From Intoshia linei (Eukaryota; Orthonectida; Rhopaluridae), in the NCBI GenBank assembly GCA_001642005.1, contig LWCA01000014.1, forward strand, positions 23,421 through 87,420: 64,000 nt of DNA, in the 5' to 3' direction. Shown here piece by piece: positions 11,461 to 24,032 of the stretch (position 1 is the stretch's first letter; each line of letters opens with the position of its first letter). The position numbers and the translations under genes are program-made. The notes under the pieces were generated by a model that searched no databases, was not told the origin of the DNA, and was given only the letters and a program-made list of their open reading frames with translations.

Positions 11461-12322
11461 CTAAACAAAAAAATATATTTTATATTAAAAATTTTAGTAT
11501 ATAAATAATTTTAAGCAAAACAACAAAATAAAACTAACAATTACAAAATAATTAGAAAAAAATTTTTTGAAATTATTTTTAACAACACAAAAAATGACAT
11601 AAGATGTATTCAGGCAATAAAACCAATAAACAGGTGAACTTTTTAAAAAAATACATAAAAATAATTTGATAAGTCATATAATAATTGAAATTCTATCCCT
11701 GCCGGATTAACAGTTTTCTAAAAATATACCCGCGAGTTGAAAAAGAAAGTTTTCATCTTAAATATTGCAATATACATGATAAATTCAATTACATTTCCTT
11801 TCCATATCGTTTTACATCGTCATCCATTTTTAATTTTGTTATATTCAATAAAAGTTTATTCTCAGTTTATATAGTATTCAAAAAAATTTAAAATTAACTT
11901 TATTTATTGTTAATTTATTATAAATTATTATGACGGCATACCAGAGTTGCTTGATATAAAGTTAAATTTTTTATTTAAAAACGATCATTTTGAATTCTGT
12001 ATTTTCGAAGTGTACACTGTACAGTAGGGTGTCAATTTTTTTTAAAATTGAAACGTGTAGCAAAAATATCAATTAAAATTATTTCATTTAAAGAGTAGTA
12101 ATTTAATAAACTACATAATTTACATAATGTACCAAATTAATATAAATATGAACAAATAAATACCTATATATTGACATGGATACTAAAATAGCGTTCTTAA
12201 TGGAGATTTTCAAATTGTGATTTGTATGTCAATTCAAACAAAAAGCAGACAGAATTATTATGCAGATTGTCAATCGCCTTTATTAAATTGAATTAAATTT
12301 ACACGTGCATAACCAAAAAAAA
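11461..12322. other. Spacer between ZCCHC10-like and Spinster genes
   Basis: Divergent intergenic space. It should hold the first exon of the ZCCHC10-like gene and the promoters of both genes. I see no repeat ends with confidence and no conserved domain in the short frames here. Confidence 0.4.
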
Positions 12323-15300
12323 ATGAAAAAATCTATATCAGAATCGTCCGATGTGGACATTATTCCAAAGAATGACGAGATTTCCCCACTACGAAAAAAA
12401 TTAATGATTGCTGTTATGACGTTTATTAATCTTTGCAATTTTGCAGACCGATTTGCGGTGGCAGGTATATTTAATTCATGTTAATTTAAATTTAATGTAA
12501 TCTAGGTGTTTTATCCGATGTAAAAATTCATTTTGGTACTAAAGACGCCGAGTTAAGTGATGGAAATACTGGACTCATACAAACATCTTTCGTCATTGTT
12601 TTTATGATAATGAGTCCTATTTTTGGTTATTTGGGAGATAGATATAACAGAAAAATTATTCTTATATTTTCACAAGTGTGTTGGCTTTTATCTACACTCT
12701 CGGCCACATATGTTCCAGATGGCGTAATTTTAATATTTATGAAATTATATTTTAAATTAGAAATTTATGATATTTCTATTTTGTCGATCTATGGTCGGTG
12801 TTGGCGAAGCCAGTTATGCAACCATTACACCTTCACTAATTGGAAGTATTTATTCAGGTACATCTAGAACTACAGCTCTTATCATGTTTAGTCTTGCAAT
12901 TCCTATTGGCAGGTATTATTTTTTCTACTAAAATTTACATTTAGTGGTCTAGGATATGTACTATCTTCACTATTAACCAGTCTTTTCGATAGTTGGAGAT
13001 GGGGTTTACGAGTTTACTTTGTTTTTCATATTTTTATTATATATTAGTTTTCCGGAGTTAATGGAATTATTGGAATTTTGTTAATTTTGTTTGTTATGAA
13101 GGAACCTACACGTACCACTACCGGTGATATAAATAACACCTCAAAATCTAGTTGGATATATGATATGAAATGCATTCTATCCAAGTATTATTTTAATGTT
13201 AATATGTAAATATCTTTTTAGAAAAACCTACATATTGACGACGCTCGGTTTTACATGTTTTTGTTTCATCGTCGGTGCTCTTTCTTTCTGGTCTCCACAC
13301 TTTATGTCCTTTGCGTACAAAATGCAGCATCATTCTGGAATTAAATTGTATGTTTATTAGTTAACTTTTAAATTATATTTAATAGAGTTCCAACCATATA
13401 TGGGATATTAACGTGTGCTGGAGGTTTAATTGGCGTTATTTTATCTAAAATATTACTAATGCTATTTGGGAAATATTCGAGATATACAGACTCTTATATT
13501 TGTTCATTTTCACTCCTTGGCTCTTTACCATTTTTGTTTTGTGCTATTTATCTTGCTGAAACTCAAATTATTGCGACTTGGGTTTGATTTTTGTTTAGTT
13601 ATTACATTTTTATATTGTAGATTTTGGTAGCTATCGGAATTACAATACTATGTCTTATTTGGGCTTTAAATACTGATATTTTACTAGTATCATTTTATAA
13701 TTAAATTAATTTTAACTAAAATCGAATTAGATGAGGTATTATATATTTCCATAATGTAACCAAATTTGTCTTTGTTATAATTAAGAATTATACTTATACA
13801 CTAAAATTATAGCACTGCAGTGGTCGCCAAACTTTTTTTTTTGAGGACCACCTTTCTAAATATTCTATAAAAAATTATTTTTTAATATCTTGAATATTAT
13901 TATTATTTTAAAAAATCTGTTTATAAATATATTTCAAAGTATCTCCAGTGGAAATACTCCACTCACTTTGGCATAAACTGCATTATAAAATAACAGTTTA
14001 TTATATGAATTTGTGTCTAAATTTATTTAAAAATTTTATATAGAAAGTAATTGAACCACAAAGAAGATCGGCAGCAGTGTCAACTCAAATTTTGATTTCA
14101 CATGCTTTTGGTGATGCAGGGTCTCCATACCTTGTTGGATTGGTTTACTATAATTAAACTAAAATATATATACATGGTTTCTCAACCGGGGTAGCAAAAT
14201 TTCTCATGGAGATCGCTAAAAGTTGAAATTAATTATATTTTTTTTAAATTTTCACAATTTAAATTGGAATTTACAAAATATATGATACAGTGGTTATTGA
14301 TTGTAAATTACAAATTTTTTTAAATAAAACCACATTTCAGTTTTGGTAGTTACATTGTGTAAATGAAAAAAATTTACGAATATATAAAAATAACGGAACT
14401 TACATTTTAAATATCAAAAAGTAAATAGTAACCCACAACAGTGCGGATCCAAGAGGCTAGTTAATGGGGTGCGAGCGAAGCGAGCAAAATATTTAATTTG
14501 CCGAAGGGGAAAAAATCTTTTAGGGCTTCTCTTTTAATATCAAGGAGTCTCGTTTAATTTCATTTAAAGGTTGTTATACAATAGTTTCCAAATTTGTATT
14601 TTTTCGCAAAAATAAAAAAATGATCAGCACAAAAAAAAAGAAATTAATTTTGTTCATTAAATAATCCTAAATCAATTAGGTCCAGTCTTCTTGGGTGAAG
14701 TATTGCAAATTCATTAACCAAATTTTCAATATCAAAATTATAGTCATAGTGGCAATTCATGAGGGCCAGTTCACATAACAAAAGGCATTATGTCACATTA
14801 TCAATTGTTCATGTAATGTTATGCGCCATATATATTGTTTTCATAAATTAAAAATTTTTTTAAAAAATTTAGGGGGTCAAACTGCACCTTCTGCACCCCT
14901 TGAATCCGCCTTTGCACAAATTGTTTGAATCACAGAATGTTCAGTGTTTTTATATTTTTTATATAAATATCATTATATCTGAAAAATGTAGAATATAAAA
15001 CAGTTTTATCATAAAATTAATGTAAAAATTCAAATTAACTAAATATAGAGAAAAAATTAATGGTAGAATTACTATTTAAATAATTTCATCTCATTCATGT
15101 CTTTTGAAAAGAATTGATAACATGAATGCAGCCAGAGCCGAACTATGATGCCTGAACTTCCTCGAAAATGAAAAATAAAACCGTAAGAAATTTTTTTATA
15201 AAATGATGATAAATGCCATATAGCTCTAGCCACCTCTGCAGGTGTATGGTCTTGAGTACGATAGGCTGGCTCTGAATATGTAAAGTGTAGTCCAAGTATA

Positions 15301-15941
15301 GTTACAAATTCAAACAATTTTTTATACAAATTTGTAATTATAATGTGAGAATGCACTCTAAATTGAAATTGAAATTGATTAAATACATTTTTAATATATC
15401 AATGATAAATTGAATTGGATGCTTGGATTTGAAATTCTCCGGAAAGTCACAATCATTAATTACAAGTAAACTAACGTAAAATTTTTACTTGTTCGTAAGG
15501 GGTCATAAGAAGCAAAAGGTTGAGAACCATGAATGTATTATATATTGCTTTTTTGAAATTACTGAAAATTTTATTGTTAACAATTTTATGTACTTTGTTT
15601 TTTAGTTTTCTGATTTAATGAAGAATTCGTACAGTTATAAGTCTCCAGCAATCGATTTTTTTTCATTACAATTTTCTTTATATCTCACATTACTGGCAGC
15701 TAGCTTTGGTGGAGTTTTATATTTTTGTACTACCCTCTTCATCGACGGTGAAACTGTTAATGTTGAAGAAGGTAATTTTAAAGTGGTATTATTAAATAAT
15801 TTTAGTCAAGCCAATTCTAAATAGTGATAGTGATGAGTCCCAACTGTCAAATACAAAATCAGTAAAAATTTTAATAAATTATTCTTACTATATTTTTAGA
15901 TCAATGAAACATCAAGTATGCTACCAAATTATGAAAATTAA
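12323..15941 (+). CDS. SPNS: Spinster-family MFS transporter
   Basis: Twelve-helix major-facilitator carrier; relatives move sphingosine-1-phosphate or lysophospholipids, often at lysosomes. Exons: 12323-12464, 12506-12723, 12761-12912, 12945-13011, 13048-13184, 13222-13347, 13386-13581, 13621-13686, 14044-14142, 15606-15771, 15806-15861, 15900-15941. Family marks: INLCNFADRFAVAGVLSDV (helix 1, cf. the NYMDR motif), GYLGDRYNRK (loop 2-3 motif), RSMVGVGEASYATITPSLIG (motif 4), VIEPQRRSAAVS and HAFGDAGSPYLVG (second half). Introns are 32-41 nt except two swollen by insertions: 13687-14043 and 14143-15605 (hAT). The C-terminal tail is polar. All joins keep frame, so the gene looks functional. 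It is tail to tail with the HES gene, stops about 20 bp apart. Confidence 0.92.
14173..15531. mobile_element. hAT-type element in Spinster intron, with nested copy
   Basis: Ends CATGGTTTCTCAACC and the complement GGTTGAGAACCATG enclose about 1.36 kb. The 8-bp flanks do not match convincingly, so either the ends are eroded or they belong to two copies. A second pair of hAT-like ends lies inside: CAGTGCGGATCCAAG at 14439 and CTTGAATCCGCCTTTG ending at 14914. That suggests a MITE nested in a larger element. No intact transposase frame was found. Confidence 0.5.
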
Positions 15942-15962
15942 ATTTATTAAATATAACAATTT

Positions 15963-17074
15963 TTACGAGTCCCAAGGTCTCCAAATAGACTTTTGTGTAA
16001 TAGATTTTGTTTTTATTTCAATTGGTTCAGTTTTGGTAAATTCATCAATGGCGTGAAATGGGTGGACTATGCTGTATTTAGAGTTTTTAAAGTGGTTTAA
16101 ATTTTCATTTAACGATTGAAAAGGGCAATTTGTGTGGTTAATAATTTCTTTGAGGTATCGAACAAGGTTGATGCGAATTTCATTATTGATTGATTCCATT
16201 TTTTCAAGATATCTATTAACTTGATCCGTGCAGTCGTTAAAACCAGAATGATATTTCAAGTGCAAATTTGTAGTGTAATTTTGAACGTCTAAAATTTGAA
16301 TATAATTCAAAAACTCAATAATAGCTGTCAAAAATTTTTAAATAGTTAGTGGTCACTTGTCACATAATTATTAAATTTGCTGATGGGCTAACCCCTAGCA
16401 CTCTAGTCATTAGATTTATAAGGTTATCTGTTAAAATTTGATCTTGCGTTTTGAATGGAGGGTGCTTGCGTGTCATGTTTTGTCTCAAAAATATATTGCT
16501 CGCACGCTTTGTTGATAATGTTAATTTTGACCTTGAGCACTTTGCGTGTTCTTATTTAGTTTAGAATTTTATAACTTATTGTAGTTCAATTGTTATTTTG
16601 ATTACATTTTGTTTGGGTCATTCACTGGAATGCATACATTTTAATATATGTCATCGCAAGTACATCTCGATATAATTGTTAAATATTTATAAAACTGCTT
16701 AATATTACCTGATTCACTTGCATCAGAATAACTGCAGTTTTGACAGTGTTCTGACTTTAATTTATTGTTTTGTAATGATCGCATGTGTTTAACAGCTAAT
16801 TCCAAAATATCGGCCTTTTCAAGTTTTGATTTGGATAACTGGTTTTTGTTTATTAATTCATTTAAATTTATTTTACCTCTTTTTTTATAACATCTGTAAG
16901 TAAACTTTTTAGTTGGTTCAGAGATGAGTTTATTCGTGCTCTACGCTTTTTCTCCATGATAGGTTTTGATATCTATATTCAAATTTAGGTTTATGTGGTG
17001 TTACCTTTCAGGGACAATAAAATGATTCTTACATATAAATATTTAATATTATGGAACGGTTTAGAAAAAATCAT
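15963..17074 (-). CDS. HES: Hairy/E(spl)-type bHLH-Orange repressor
   Basis: Transcription repressor of the HES class, usually downstream of Notch; binds E/N-box DNA as a dimer and recruits Groucho. Minus-strand exons: 17033-17074 (start tentative), 16877-16972, 16709-16838, 15963-16288. The basic helix-loop-helix reads [20 protein letters not shown], a 38-nt intron falls within the loop, then [19 protein letters not shown]. The proline in KPIMEK is the class mark. The Orange domain follows: [20 protein letters not shown] then [14 protein letters not shown]. The C-terminus carries WRPW but ends WRPWDS, two residues beyond the usual terminal tetrapeptide. The 420-nt intron before the Orange exon is long for this genome. 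Which HES paralogue it is cannot be told. Confidence 0.9.
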
Positions 17075-19267
17075 AATAATACCGTTAAAGTTGGTTTAAT
17101 TTTATATTATTTTTCAAAACTTGGTTTGTTTTTATTGTAGGGTAACGAATAAACGATGAAAATTTGTTGGTCAAGTTTAACGTGTCCACGTCATGACTGC
17201 ATACATTTCGTAAATTATAAAATTTTTAATATTTAGTTGAGTAATGACTAGTAACTGCCAAATGAATCAAATACTTTTAACTTTGAGTTAATTCTATTAT
17301 TAATTTATTACGCGAATTGTTTTTTTATCTTAATTTCATTTTTGCAATTTTTTCGTCACCACTCTTATTAATGCACTATTATTTTATTAGAAATAATTGC
17401 CTAATAAAACGTCAATGATAAAATTTTTAAATGTATTTAAGATACCATCACGTTTTGATTAATTAATTAGAGAATTAACATAACTACGTAAATAAATAAA
17501 ACTTGTATAAACTAACAAGCCCACGGCTGTGGATTTGGCTAGGGTAATATTAGAAAAATTTTTCATTTTCTCATAATTATGTTCTATTGATACTACTATG
17601 CAGTCAGGGCCGTGTAGAGGAGTTAGGTCACATGACCCGGCCAACTATTTTAATTTACAATTATTTTATGTAATTAATAGGTAATGTTGAAAAAGTTATG
17701 ATGAATAATGCGATTTCCAATTTTTAGACAACAAACAATTGAGGAAAAATGTATAAACGTTCCATTTTTAAAAAAAAATTTTGTGTAGTTTGCCCAATAT
17801 TTTTATAGATTTTAAGTAATTTTGTTTTTTAAATTTTCTAATAATAAAATAAAAATTATTTTATAGTGATAAAATGTGACCCTTATGAATAAAAGGTTGA
17901 GAACCTCTAGGATAGCGTATACATTTATTTATATATAGCTTCATAATTTTTATCTGACCAATCCTCCTGTTGTTCTGCACAATGCATTTAAAGTTTATTA
18001 CATTGAACATCAAATGATTTTTAAAAAGAAGAAAATATTAGAAAACACCTCATTTGTCATTATTTTTATTTTAAATTAAATATACCTTAATCATATTTTT
18101 CTTTATTTCTTTAGAATTAAAGGACATTTTATATTCTCAACTGAATTTTTGAATTAGCGTCAATTCAATTTTATGTTTTTTTAAATACACAATGTATGAC
18201 AATTTCTAAAAGAATGGGCGTGATATTATTATTTTTATGCATTGTGATAATACAATAACGATTGGATGCAGTGTTGATTTTTCAGTTATTTTTACTTTAT
18301 GTATATTTTTACTAAAAATTACAATTCACATACAACAGGACAACGCTTGCACGTGTTAAATTCAACCAGGTGTGTTGAATTAATCTTTCCATTATTTAAC
18401 AATGAAATTGTCATTTTTGATTTATATTAGTATTTTTTATTAAAACTTTGATAATAAATTACCTTTAGTAGTATAATTATATTTTGATTCAAAAATTGAA
18501 TTGAATGAATTGATACATGTTATGTGTTTTCATATAATTTAATCAATCATAAATTTACGGCGCAATATGAAAATTATTATAAATGTTAATTGCTCGATAT
18601 GATAACTTTTTTATTTAAGCTAAGTTAGAAAAATTTTTTTTAGACTAAGTTAGAAATCAAACGGGCAGTAACATAAATTAGTATCACTATCTTCACTAAT
18701 TGATCTATTTTGACCATTAATAACATGATATGATGGATTGGCCCAGCAACAGCTACGACTCAGATAACGGCTCGTAGTCCGTGTCTATAAAATTCGAGAA
18801 TACGGGTTAACGAATTTTTTTTAATTGTTAAAGAGTGATATGAGTCGGCATAATTAATGTTACATTTAAAAAAATTTAAATATGTGATAATTAATTATAG
18901 GTTTTTGTATCGGTACTGATTCTACATCATTAATGAGTCTGTTTAATAGTTAATTTGTATGAAATTAGAGTAGTAATTGGTTATAATTTTCTAAATGAAT
19001 TTGCTAAATAAAAAATTTGAGTAATGAACTTTTTTACAACCACTGACGGAAATATTGGAGAAATGCCATTCCGTAAAGGGCTCTATGTGGATTACCAAAA
19101 ACAGTTTTCATGTAAATATAATTTGTCAACTAAATCAGGCGATTTCAAAACTTTAGGGATAAATGAAAATGTTTCACTAATTCGGTTTTTGGAGTAAAAA
19201 GATATTTATTCATTTTTTGATTAACAAGTAAATTAAATTCATGGACTATATTGATATGTATCTTTTC
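17075..19267. other. Gene-poor stretch with hAT remnants
   Basis: No supported gene. At 17605 a CAGGGCCGTGTAGAGG end resembles the MITE at 19268-19505, with related interior text near 17715 (GATTTCCAATTTTTAGACAA). At about 17895-17913 a GGTTGAGAACCTCTAGG end resembles the right ends of other hAT copies. Both lack clear partners. The rest is AT-rich and featureless to my eye. Confidence 0.45.
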
Positions 19268-19505
19268 CAGGTCTGTGGAGAGGTCTAGGGCCATACGGCC
19301 CAGGTCTACAATCATGGGGATGTAGGCGTACTTTTTAAAATTATTAATAGATCATATTTAAAAATTTCTTAAGTATACCAAAATTATCGTATAATAAAAT
19401 GTTATGCAATTTTTAATTTTTAGATAATGAACTATTGACTAAGCAATGTATATAGGGCCTACAATTTCTATCTGGTGTGGCCTACTGTTGCCTCTGCACA
19501 GCCCT
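19268..19505. mobile_element. hAT MITE (238 bp)
   Basis: Ends CAGGTCTGTGGAGAGG and CCTCTGCACAGCCCTG are inverted. Flanks ATCTTTTC and GTCTTGTC match at 6 of 8 positions, a worn 8-bp duplication. The interior near the left has GGGCCATACGGCCC. No coding sequence. Confidence 0.6.
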
Positions 19506-20420
19506 GGTCTTGTCAGTAATCTAGATTGTGAACCGCCTGATAGCTCTTGAAGGAGACAGTGGAGAGACTACTGCCACCGACCAGTAGCCATAAAAAACGT
19601 ATTAAATGTAGGATACCTAAAATCTATAATTTTTTATCTAATATCTGAATTAACTAATCAATGATAAAAATTTTAGAATAGTCAGGATGTAATAATATGA
19701 TAAACCGTTATATTAAAATAAAGCAATATCAGTATTTTAAACATTTTAATGAAATGATATGTTGGAATTGTTTTTTTATAAATCAAGCCTGTGGTCGTAG
19801 TATTCTGTTCTATCATAAGTGCATTTGTGTTCATATAAATATTATACATTGCATAACTGTTTTGAAATTATTGATAATTTGAAATATATGATGAATTAAG
19901 CACAATAAAAACATTTATCTCCAATAAACTTTAAAGTCTTTACATGTCATTTTAATTATTTAATTAGGAAGAATACGGTGATATATCAAATTAAGTGTGT
20001 CTGAATAATAAATTTATAAATCATTTTGACATGATACAAATATACCAGGGTAAATTATAAAATGGTGATATCATTTTTGCTGTATTACCTGCCATTGTTT
20101 TTAAAGTCATGTGTGCTGGCGTCATATTGGTACAAATGTTAAGAAAAGCGGCGCCATTAGTGTAATGAATGTAAATTTGTGTTGTTAACAATTAAAACAG
20201 TTTGTGTTTAAAAATATGTACGCTACATTCGGTTAATTCAATTCAAATGCATCAAACCTTTAGTCTAAACTTTAGATGAAAATTTAAAATAATATTACTT
20301 AAACGGTAAAAATATGCTATGAAGCACTTAATGCATTTAAAACTATAAATAACGTACTTAAATTTTATTTTTGTTTAATAAAACATAAAAGGTTATAAAT
20401 GACTGAAAATAGCATTATTT

Positions 20421-22916
20421 ATGGATGGCAGGATAAATCACCGCAATTTCAGCAAATATGATAATGGTGAGTTTGATGTCAATATTTTTGTACTATATAG
20501 TTTTCAATTGATTCATCTTTTGTTTATTACATAAATCTTGATGGAAGTTCTAAAGAAACTTAAAGTATTTCCAAATTGCATCGCCAATTGTATTTGACGT
20601 TTTGACTATTTTCATTTGCAATAATTTACAACTTTAATTTAACCATTGTTATTTACATTTTTGGAACATGAGTTTGGCCTAGTTTATTGTAAATAATGGC
20701 AAATAAAATACAAAATATACAAAAAGTGGCTTCAACCATTTTGCATAAGTGGACCAAACGAAAATTTTATAACTGATTATAATCATCAAATTTAAAATAA
20801 ATACATTAACGCTGCGTTTATTCAGCCCATGTTTAAAATTGTTGGGAAATGTAGGATTCACAATTGGGAAACACATACCTGTAAATATACGAATATTGAA
20901 GGTCTGAGAATCATTAATTAAATTGTCATGTAAACATTTTTAACCCGAGTATTAAGTAAGTTTTATGTGTTAAGAGGGAAAAATTGAAAACCTGCTGTAT
21001 ACCATTCACTTAAACCCTAAGTCTTAGGGTTTAAATTCATTTTACATAATTTAAAATGTGTTTTAAAAAACATGACACGTTTATTGATTCGTTATTTTGA
21101 CCTGTTCTACGTTTAGTTACTTATTCATTTTAAAAACCTATTATTCTTTTTCTTAACGTCTTCATTATAAATTCACTTATAGTTATAGCTCTCATTGAAA
21201 ATCTGTCATTACACATCAGTTCAACTACGAACTTCTGCCGAATTTTGATTTTTATAAATTGAGATATTTATCTTATAGTTATACAAATATATCCCTAACT
21301 TAACAAACTAAATAAACAATCATATTTTGTGTTGTAATATTTTCAGGCCTACCAAGGCCCAATATACAATTCAGCATGTCATTTTTTTAAGACTTACACA
21401 CTGCTTTATCACCTTTAATTACATATTTTTACCAAATGTTGAATATTTATTATTTTTTAAGTTTTCCAACAATTTTTTTCGTCAAGTCCCCGAAATGATA
21501 AAAATCCAAAGAATTTTAACCTGGTATTATTCTCCAAACACAATCACTATATGGAATAATGTGTATATAGAGCTCTACTAGGATTATATTTTATGGGCTC
21601 ACTTTTGGCTCTTCACTACCTGTATATAACAATCATGTCATATATCTTTCCATCGTTAGTTATAATTAAGAAATGCATTCATTTTACTTACTAAAACGAT
21701 TGATCAAAATATTGTAATAAAATAAAACAAAACAATAACTTGGAAACTCAAAACACGATAAAACCATGAATATTTATTAAACGGTAAGAAATTGAATATG
21801 GAGACTCGTCGTAAAATAAGGTAATACTTATAAATAATTAATTTACATTGGTTAAAATAAAAAAATATGTTAAAATAAACTAAGGAATATTTTAACAAAA
21901 ATATATGTATAATAAATTTTATCAACTCAAATAGTTTTTAAGAAATAAATGCAAATAATACAGTAAAATATTGTATTTCTGAACTTCTGAAAATGATGAA
22001 AGTGTGAATTTCTCACTCTAGGGCATTGGTTATCAACCTTTTTGTGTTCGCGACCCTTTTTATAAACATAAAAAATTTTCGCGACCCAAAAATTTTCTAT
22101 ATACTCCAAACATCTTATCAATTAACACAAATAAATATATTAAAAAAGCATATTCAGTTTTATTTATATTTTATACTGTGTTCAAATTTTCACGATCCCC
22201 CTGATAAATTTTTCGACCTCCCTAACAGTCGCGATCCCCCGGTTGAAAACCACCGCTCTAGAATAATATAAAAATTGTGGTATTTTTCAAATATTGAAGA
22301 TTCAGAACGATCCAAGGTCATTTTCAAATTAAATTTATTTAAAAAAACTCTCACTGAATTATTGATATTAATGTAAATTTAAAGTTTGTGATTCAAATCG
22401 TATTACAGAAGTCTAATTATTAATTAATATGTACAAACATTTAACTTTAAATAAATAATTGTTAAAAATTAAAGTGTTTCATATTTACCATTTTTATTAA
22501 TTATATACACAGATATGAAAGTGCCGAAATGAAATTAAATCAAAGCTTAATGATGGCAAAAATCGTATGTATTTACAAGTTGTAGTATAAATTAAAATTT
22601 TACTATGTAAATAAGTAGTGACCAAAGTTTTTAATACATGCATTGTTTGTATAATAATAGTTTGTGAAGTCATTACACTTATTATATTTGATCTTAAATT
22701 TTATAATTCAAATAATATAGATAATATTTTTAAGGATTCCAATGAACCCTAAAATACCAAAACTTTTAAATACCTTTACTTACATGTTAATAAAGATTTA
22801 AATTTAAACAGTTTCAATAAAACAATAATATTCATATTGCAGAGTTCACAAATAAGACAGAATTGGCCGCAATTTATGAGCTTTTAGCCGGAAATAAAAC
22901 TACACCACTTTTATAA
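20421..22916 (+). CDS. Possible small gene, exons uncertain
   Basis: Low-confidence model. An ATG at 20421 gives MDGRINHRNFSKYDN and meets a strong donor (G|GTGAGT). About 2 kb on, after an acceptor near 22512, an open exon reads YESAEMKLNQSLMMAKI before GTATGT. After an acceptor near 22843 the sequence is open to a stop. Phases of the three pieces do not all fit one another, so an exon may be missing. I do not recognise the protein. It might be spurious. Confidence 0.2.
22024..22255. mobile_element. hAT MITE (232 bp)
   Basis: Ends CATTGGTTATCAACC and GGTTGAAAACCACCG are inverted; both are followed inward by a CGCGACCC / GCGATCCCCC block. Flanks CTCTAGGG (22016-22023) and CTCTAGAA (22256-22263) match at 6 of 8 positions. 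Two overlapping open frames across it are shadows of the element. Confidence 0.65.
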
Positions 22917-23078
22917 TCTATGTAAATAAAATTTTAAGTAAGTATTTTATTAAGTAATTAAAATAAAATGTAAATAAAATTGTATCATACTTTTAAAATT
23001 AACTAAAATTAGCGATTTATTTTCCGAACCATTTTAGAAAATTGTTTAGTATTTTTTTATTGATTAAATGAAAAAAAA

Positions 23079-23150
23079 CTCCCCGGCCGGGATTTGAACC
23101 CGGGTCACTCGCGTGACAGGCGAGTATACTTACCACTATACTACCGAGGA
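23079..23150 (-). tRNA. tRNA-Asp (GTC)
   Basis: The minus strand gives a 72-nt cloverleaf. The acceptor stem TCCTCGG pairs with CCGGGGA plus discriminator G. The anticodon stem is CTCGC/GCGAG around loop CTGTCAC (anticodon GTC). The T arm has CCGGG-TTCAAAT-CCCGG. A run of T follows the 3' end, a Pol III terminator. No intron, and CCA is not encoded. It is identical to the copy at 43146-43217. Confidence 0.96.
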
Positions 23151-23389
23151 CATATTATCTTTTAAATTGTAATCTATATTAAATAAATATGCATTACTTA
23201 ATAAAAAGTTTACGATGCACTTGAAACTCATCAGTGATGCGCGAGGGTGGTCTATTTGCTGGTAACATTAATTATTTGCTATTTTTTTGTAATACATATA
23301 CATAAATGACTAATTTGTAAAATATAAACTGAATGCAAGCTTTTTTGTGAGACTCAGAAATTTTTACATGTAAGTTTCAGAACTAAGTA

Positions 23390-23564
23390 CAGTAATACTT
23401 TGCTTAATGAACTCCCGCGTTAACGAACAAATTAAAAAACACAAAAAACTAGAATAATGGGCGAAAATAACCTTTTAAATATGCCAAAACGAACGGAGAA
23501 TGATACTCTTGCTCAACGAATAAGATCTCGGAACGAATTGGTTTGTTATAGTGAGGTATTACTG
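23390..23564. mobile_element. Pogo-type MITE flanked by TA (175 bp)
   Basis: Ends CAGTAATACTTTGCTTAA and the complement of GTGAGGTATTACTG are inverted, each flanked by TA. The inner parts continue the symmetry loosely (CGTTAACGAAC versus AATTCGTTCC). The element contains a short frame starting MGENNLLNMPKR that could look like a first exon; given the flanking symmetry I regard it as MITE sequence. Confidence 0.6.
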
Positions 23565-23739
23565 TACTTGGAAACAGGGATTTTTTCTTTATGGTTGCTA
23601 AAATTTTGTGTTTTTTATTTTATGGTTGGATTAAGAGTTATTGATAGTAAGCTTTGATAAAATCGAAGTTTTCAAAAAAATGTAGAAAAAAATATTTTAC
23701 CTCAACTTAAACCTTAAGGCTTAATTTTTGAAATATTAA

Positions 23740-23960
23740 TTTAATTTTTTATGTTGTGGTTGGATTAAAAAAATTTTTACATAAAAGGCTTGAAACAGTA
23801 TTTTTTATTAAATATTATTAAATGTCATTAATGGTAGGATAAAAGTAGGATTTTAAAAATAATAATTTAGCGCTCGTCTGGGCTTTGAGATAAAATCCCA
23901 ACACCTGACTACTCTGCAATAATGTAATTTACAAAAATAAATAAATTTAATAATTTTGCT
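23740..23960 (-). repeat. hAT MITE family M1, reverse partial copy
   Basis: Reverse relative of the MITE at 34254-34800 and 57509-57977. The AATAATTTAGCGCTCGTCTG block is the complement of a block seen near 25780 and 57640, and GTTGTGGTTGGATT matches AATCCAACCACAA near 57765. The ends are not preserved. Confidence 0.5.
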
Positions 23961-24032
23961 GGTATTAATACAAGCACGTTCTGGTAACACTTTTGGTGAT
24001 GCGTCGATTTATAATTTAAAATTTAATTATAG

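Noticed and set aside
13813-14010. CAGTGGTCGCCAAAC end in a Spinster intron as a full hAT MITE
   Set aside because: No convincing inverted partner or 8-bp duplication could be found; at most a solo end.
15072-15356. Minus-strand 94-codon frame inside the Spinster intron
   Set aside because: It lies inside a hAT-type element and shows no transposase motif or other domain.
18740-18790. GC-richer block with CTACGA...TCGTAG as an RNA hairpin or tRNA
   Set aside because: Only a six-base stem with a long loop; no cloverleaf, anticodon arm or known RNA fold.
20679-20876. Minus-strand hydrophobic frame that could be a small membrane protein
   Set aside because: AT-rich DNA gives hydrophobic frames by chance; no start context, splice partners or family resemblance.
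22026-22271. Two overlapping open frames on opposite strands
   Set aside because: They span a hAT MITE with inverted ends; the predicted peptides are low-complexity shadows.
23457-23540. Apparent first exon MGENNLLNMPKR of the CCDC180-like gene
   Set aside because: It lies wholly inside a MITE with inverted ends and TA flanks; not annotated as coding without transcript support.
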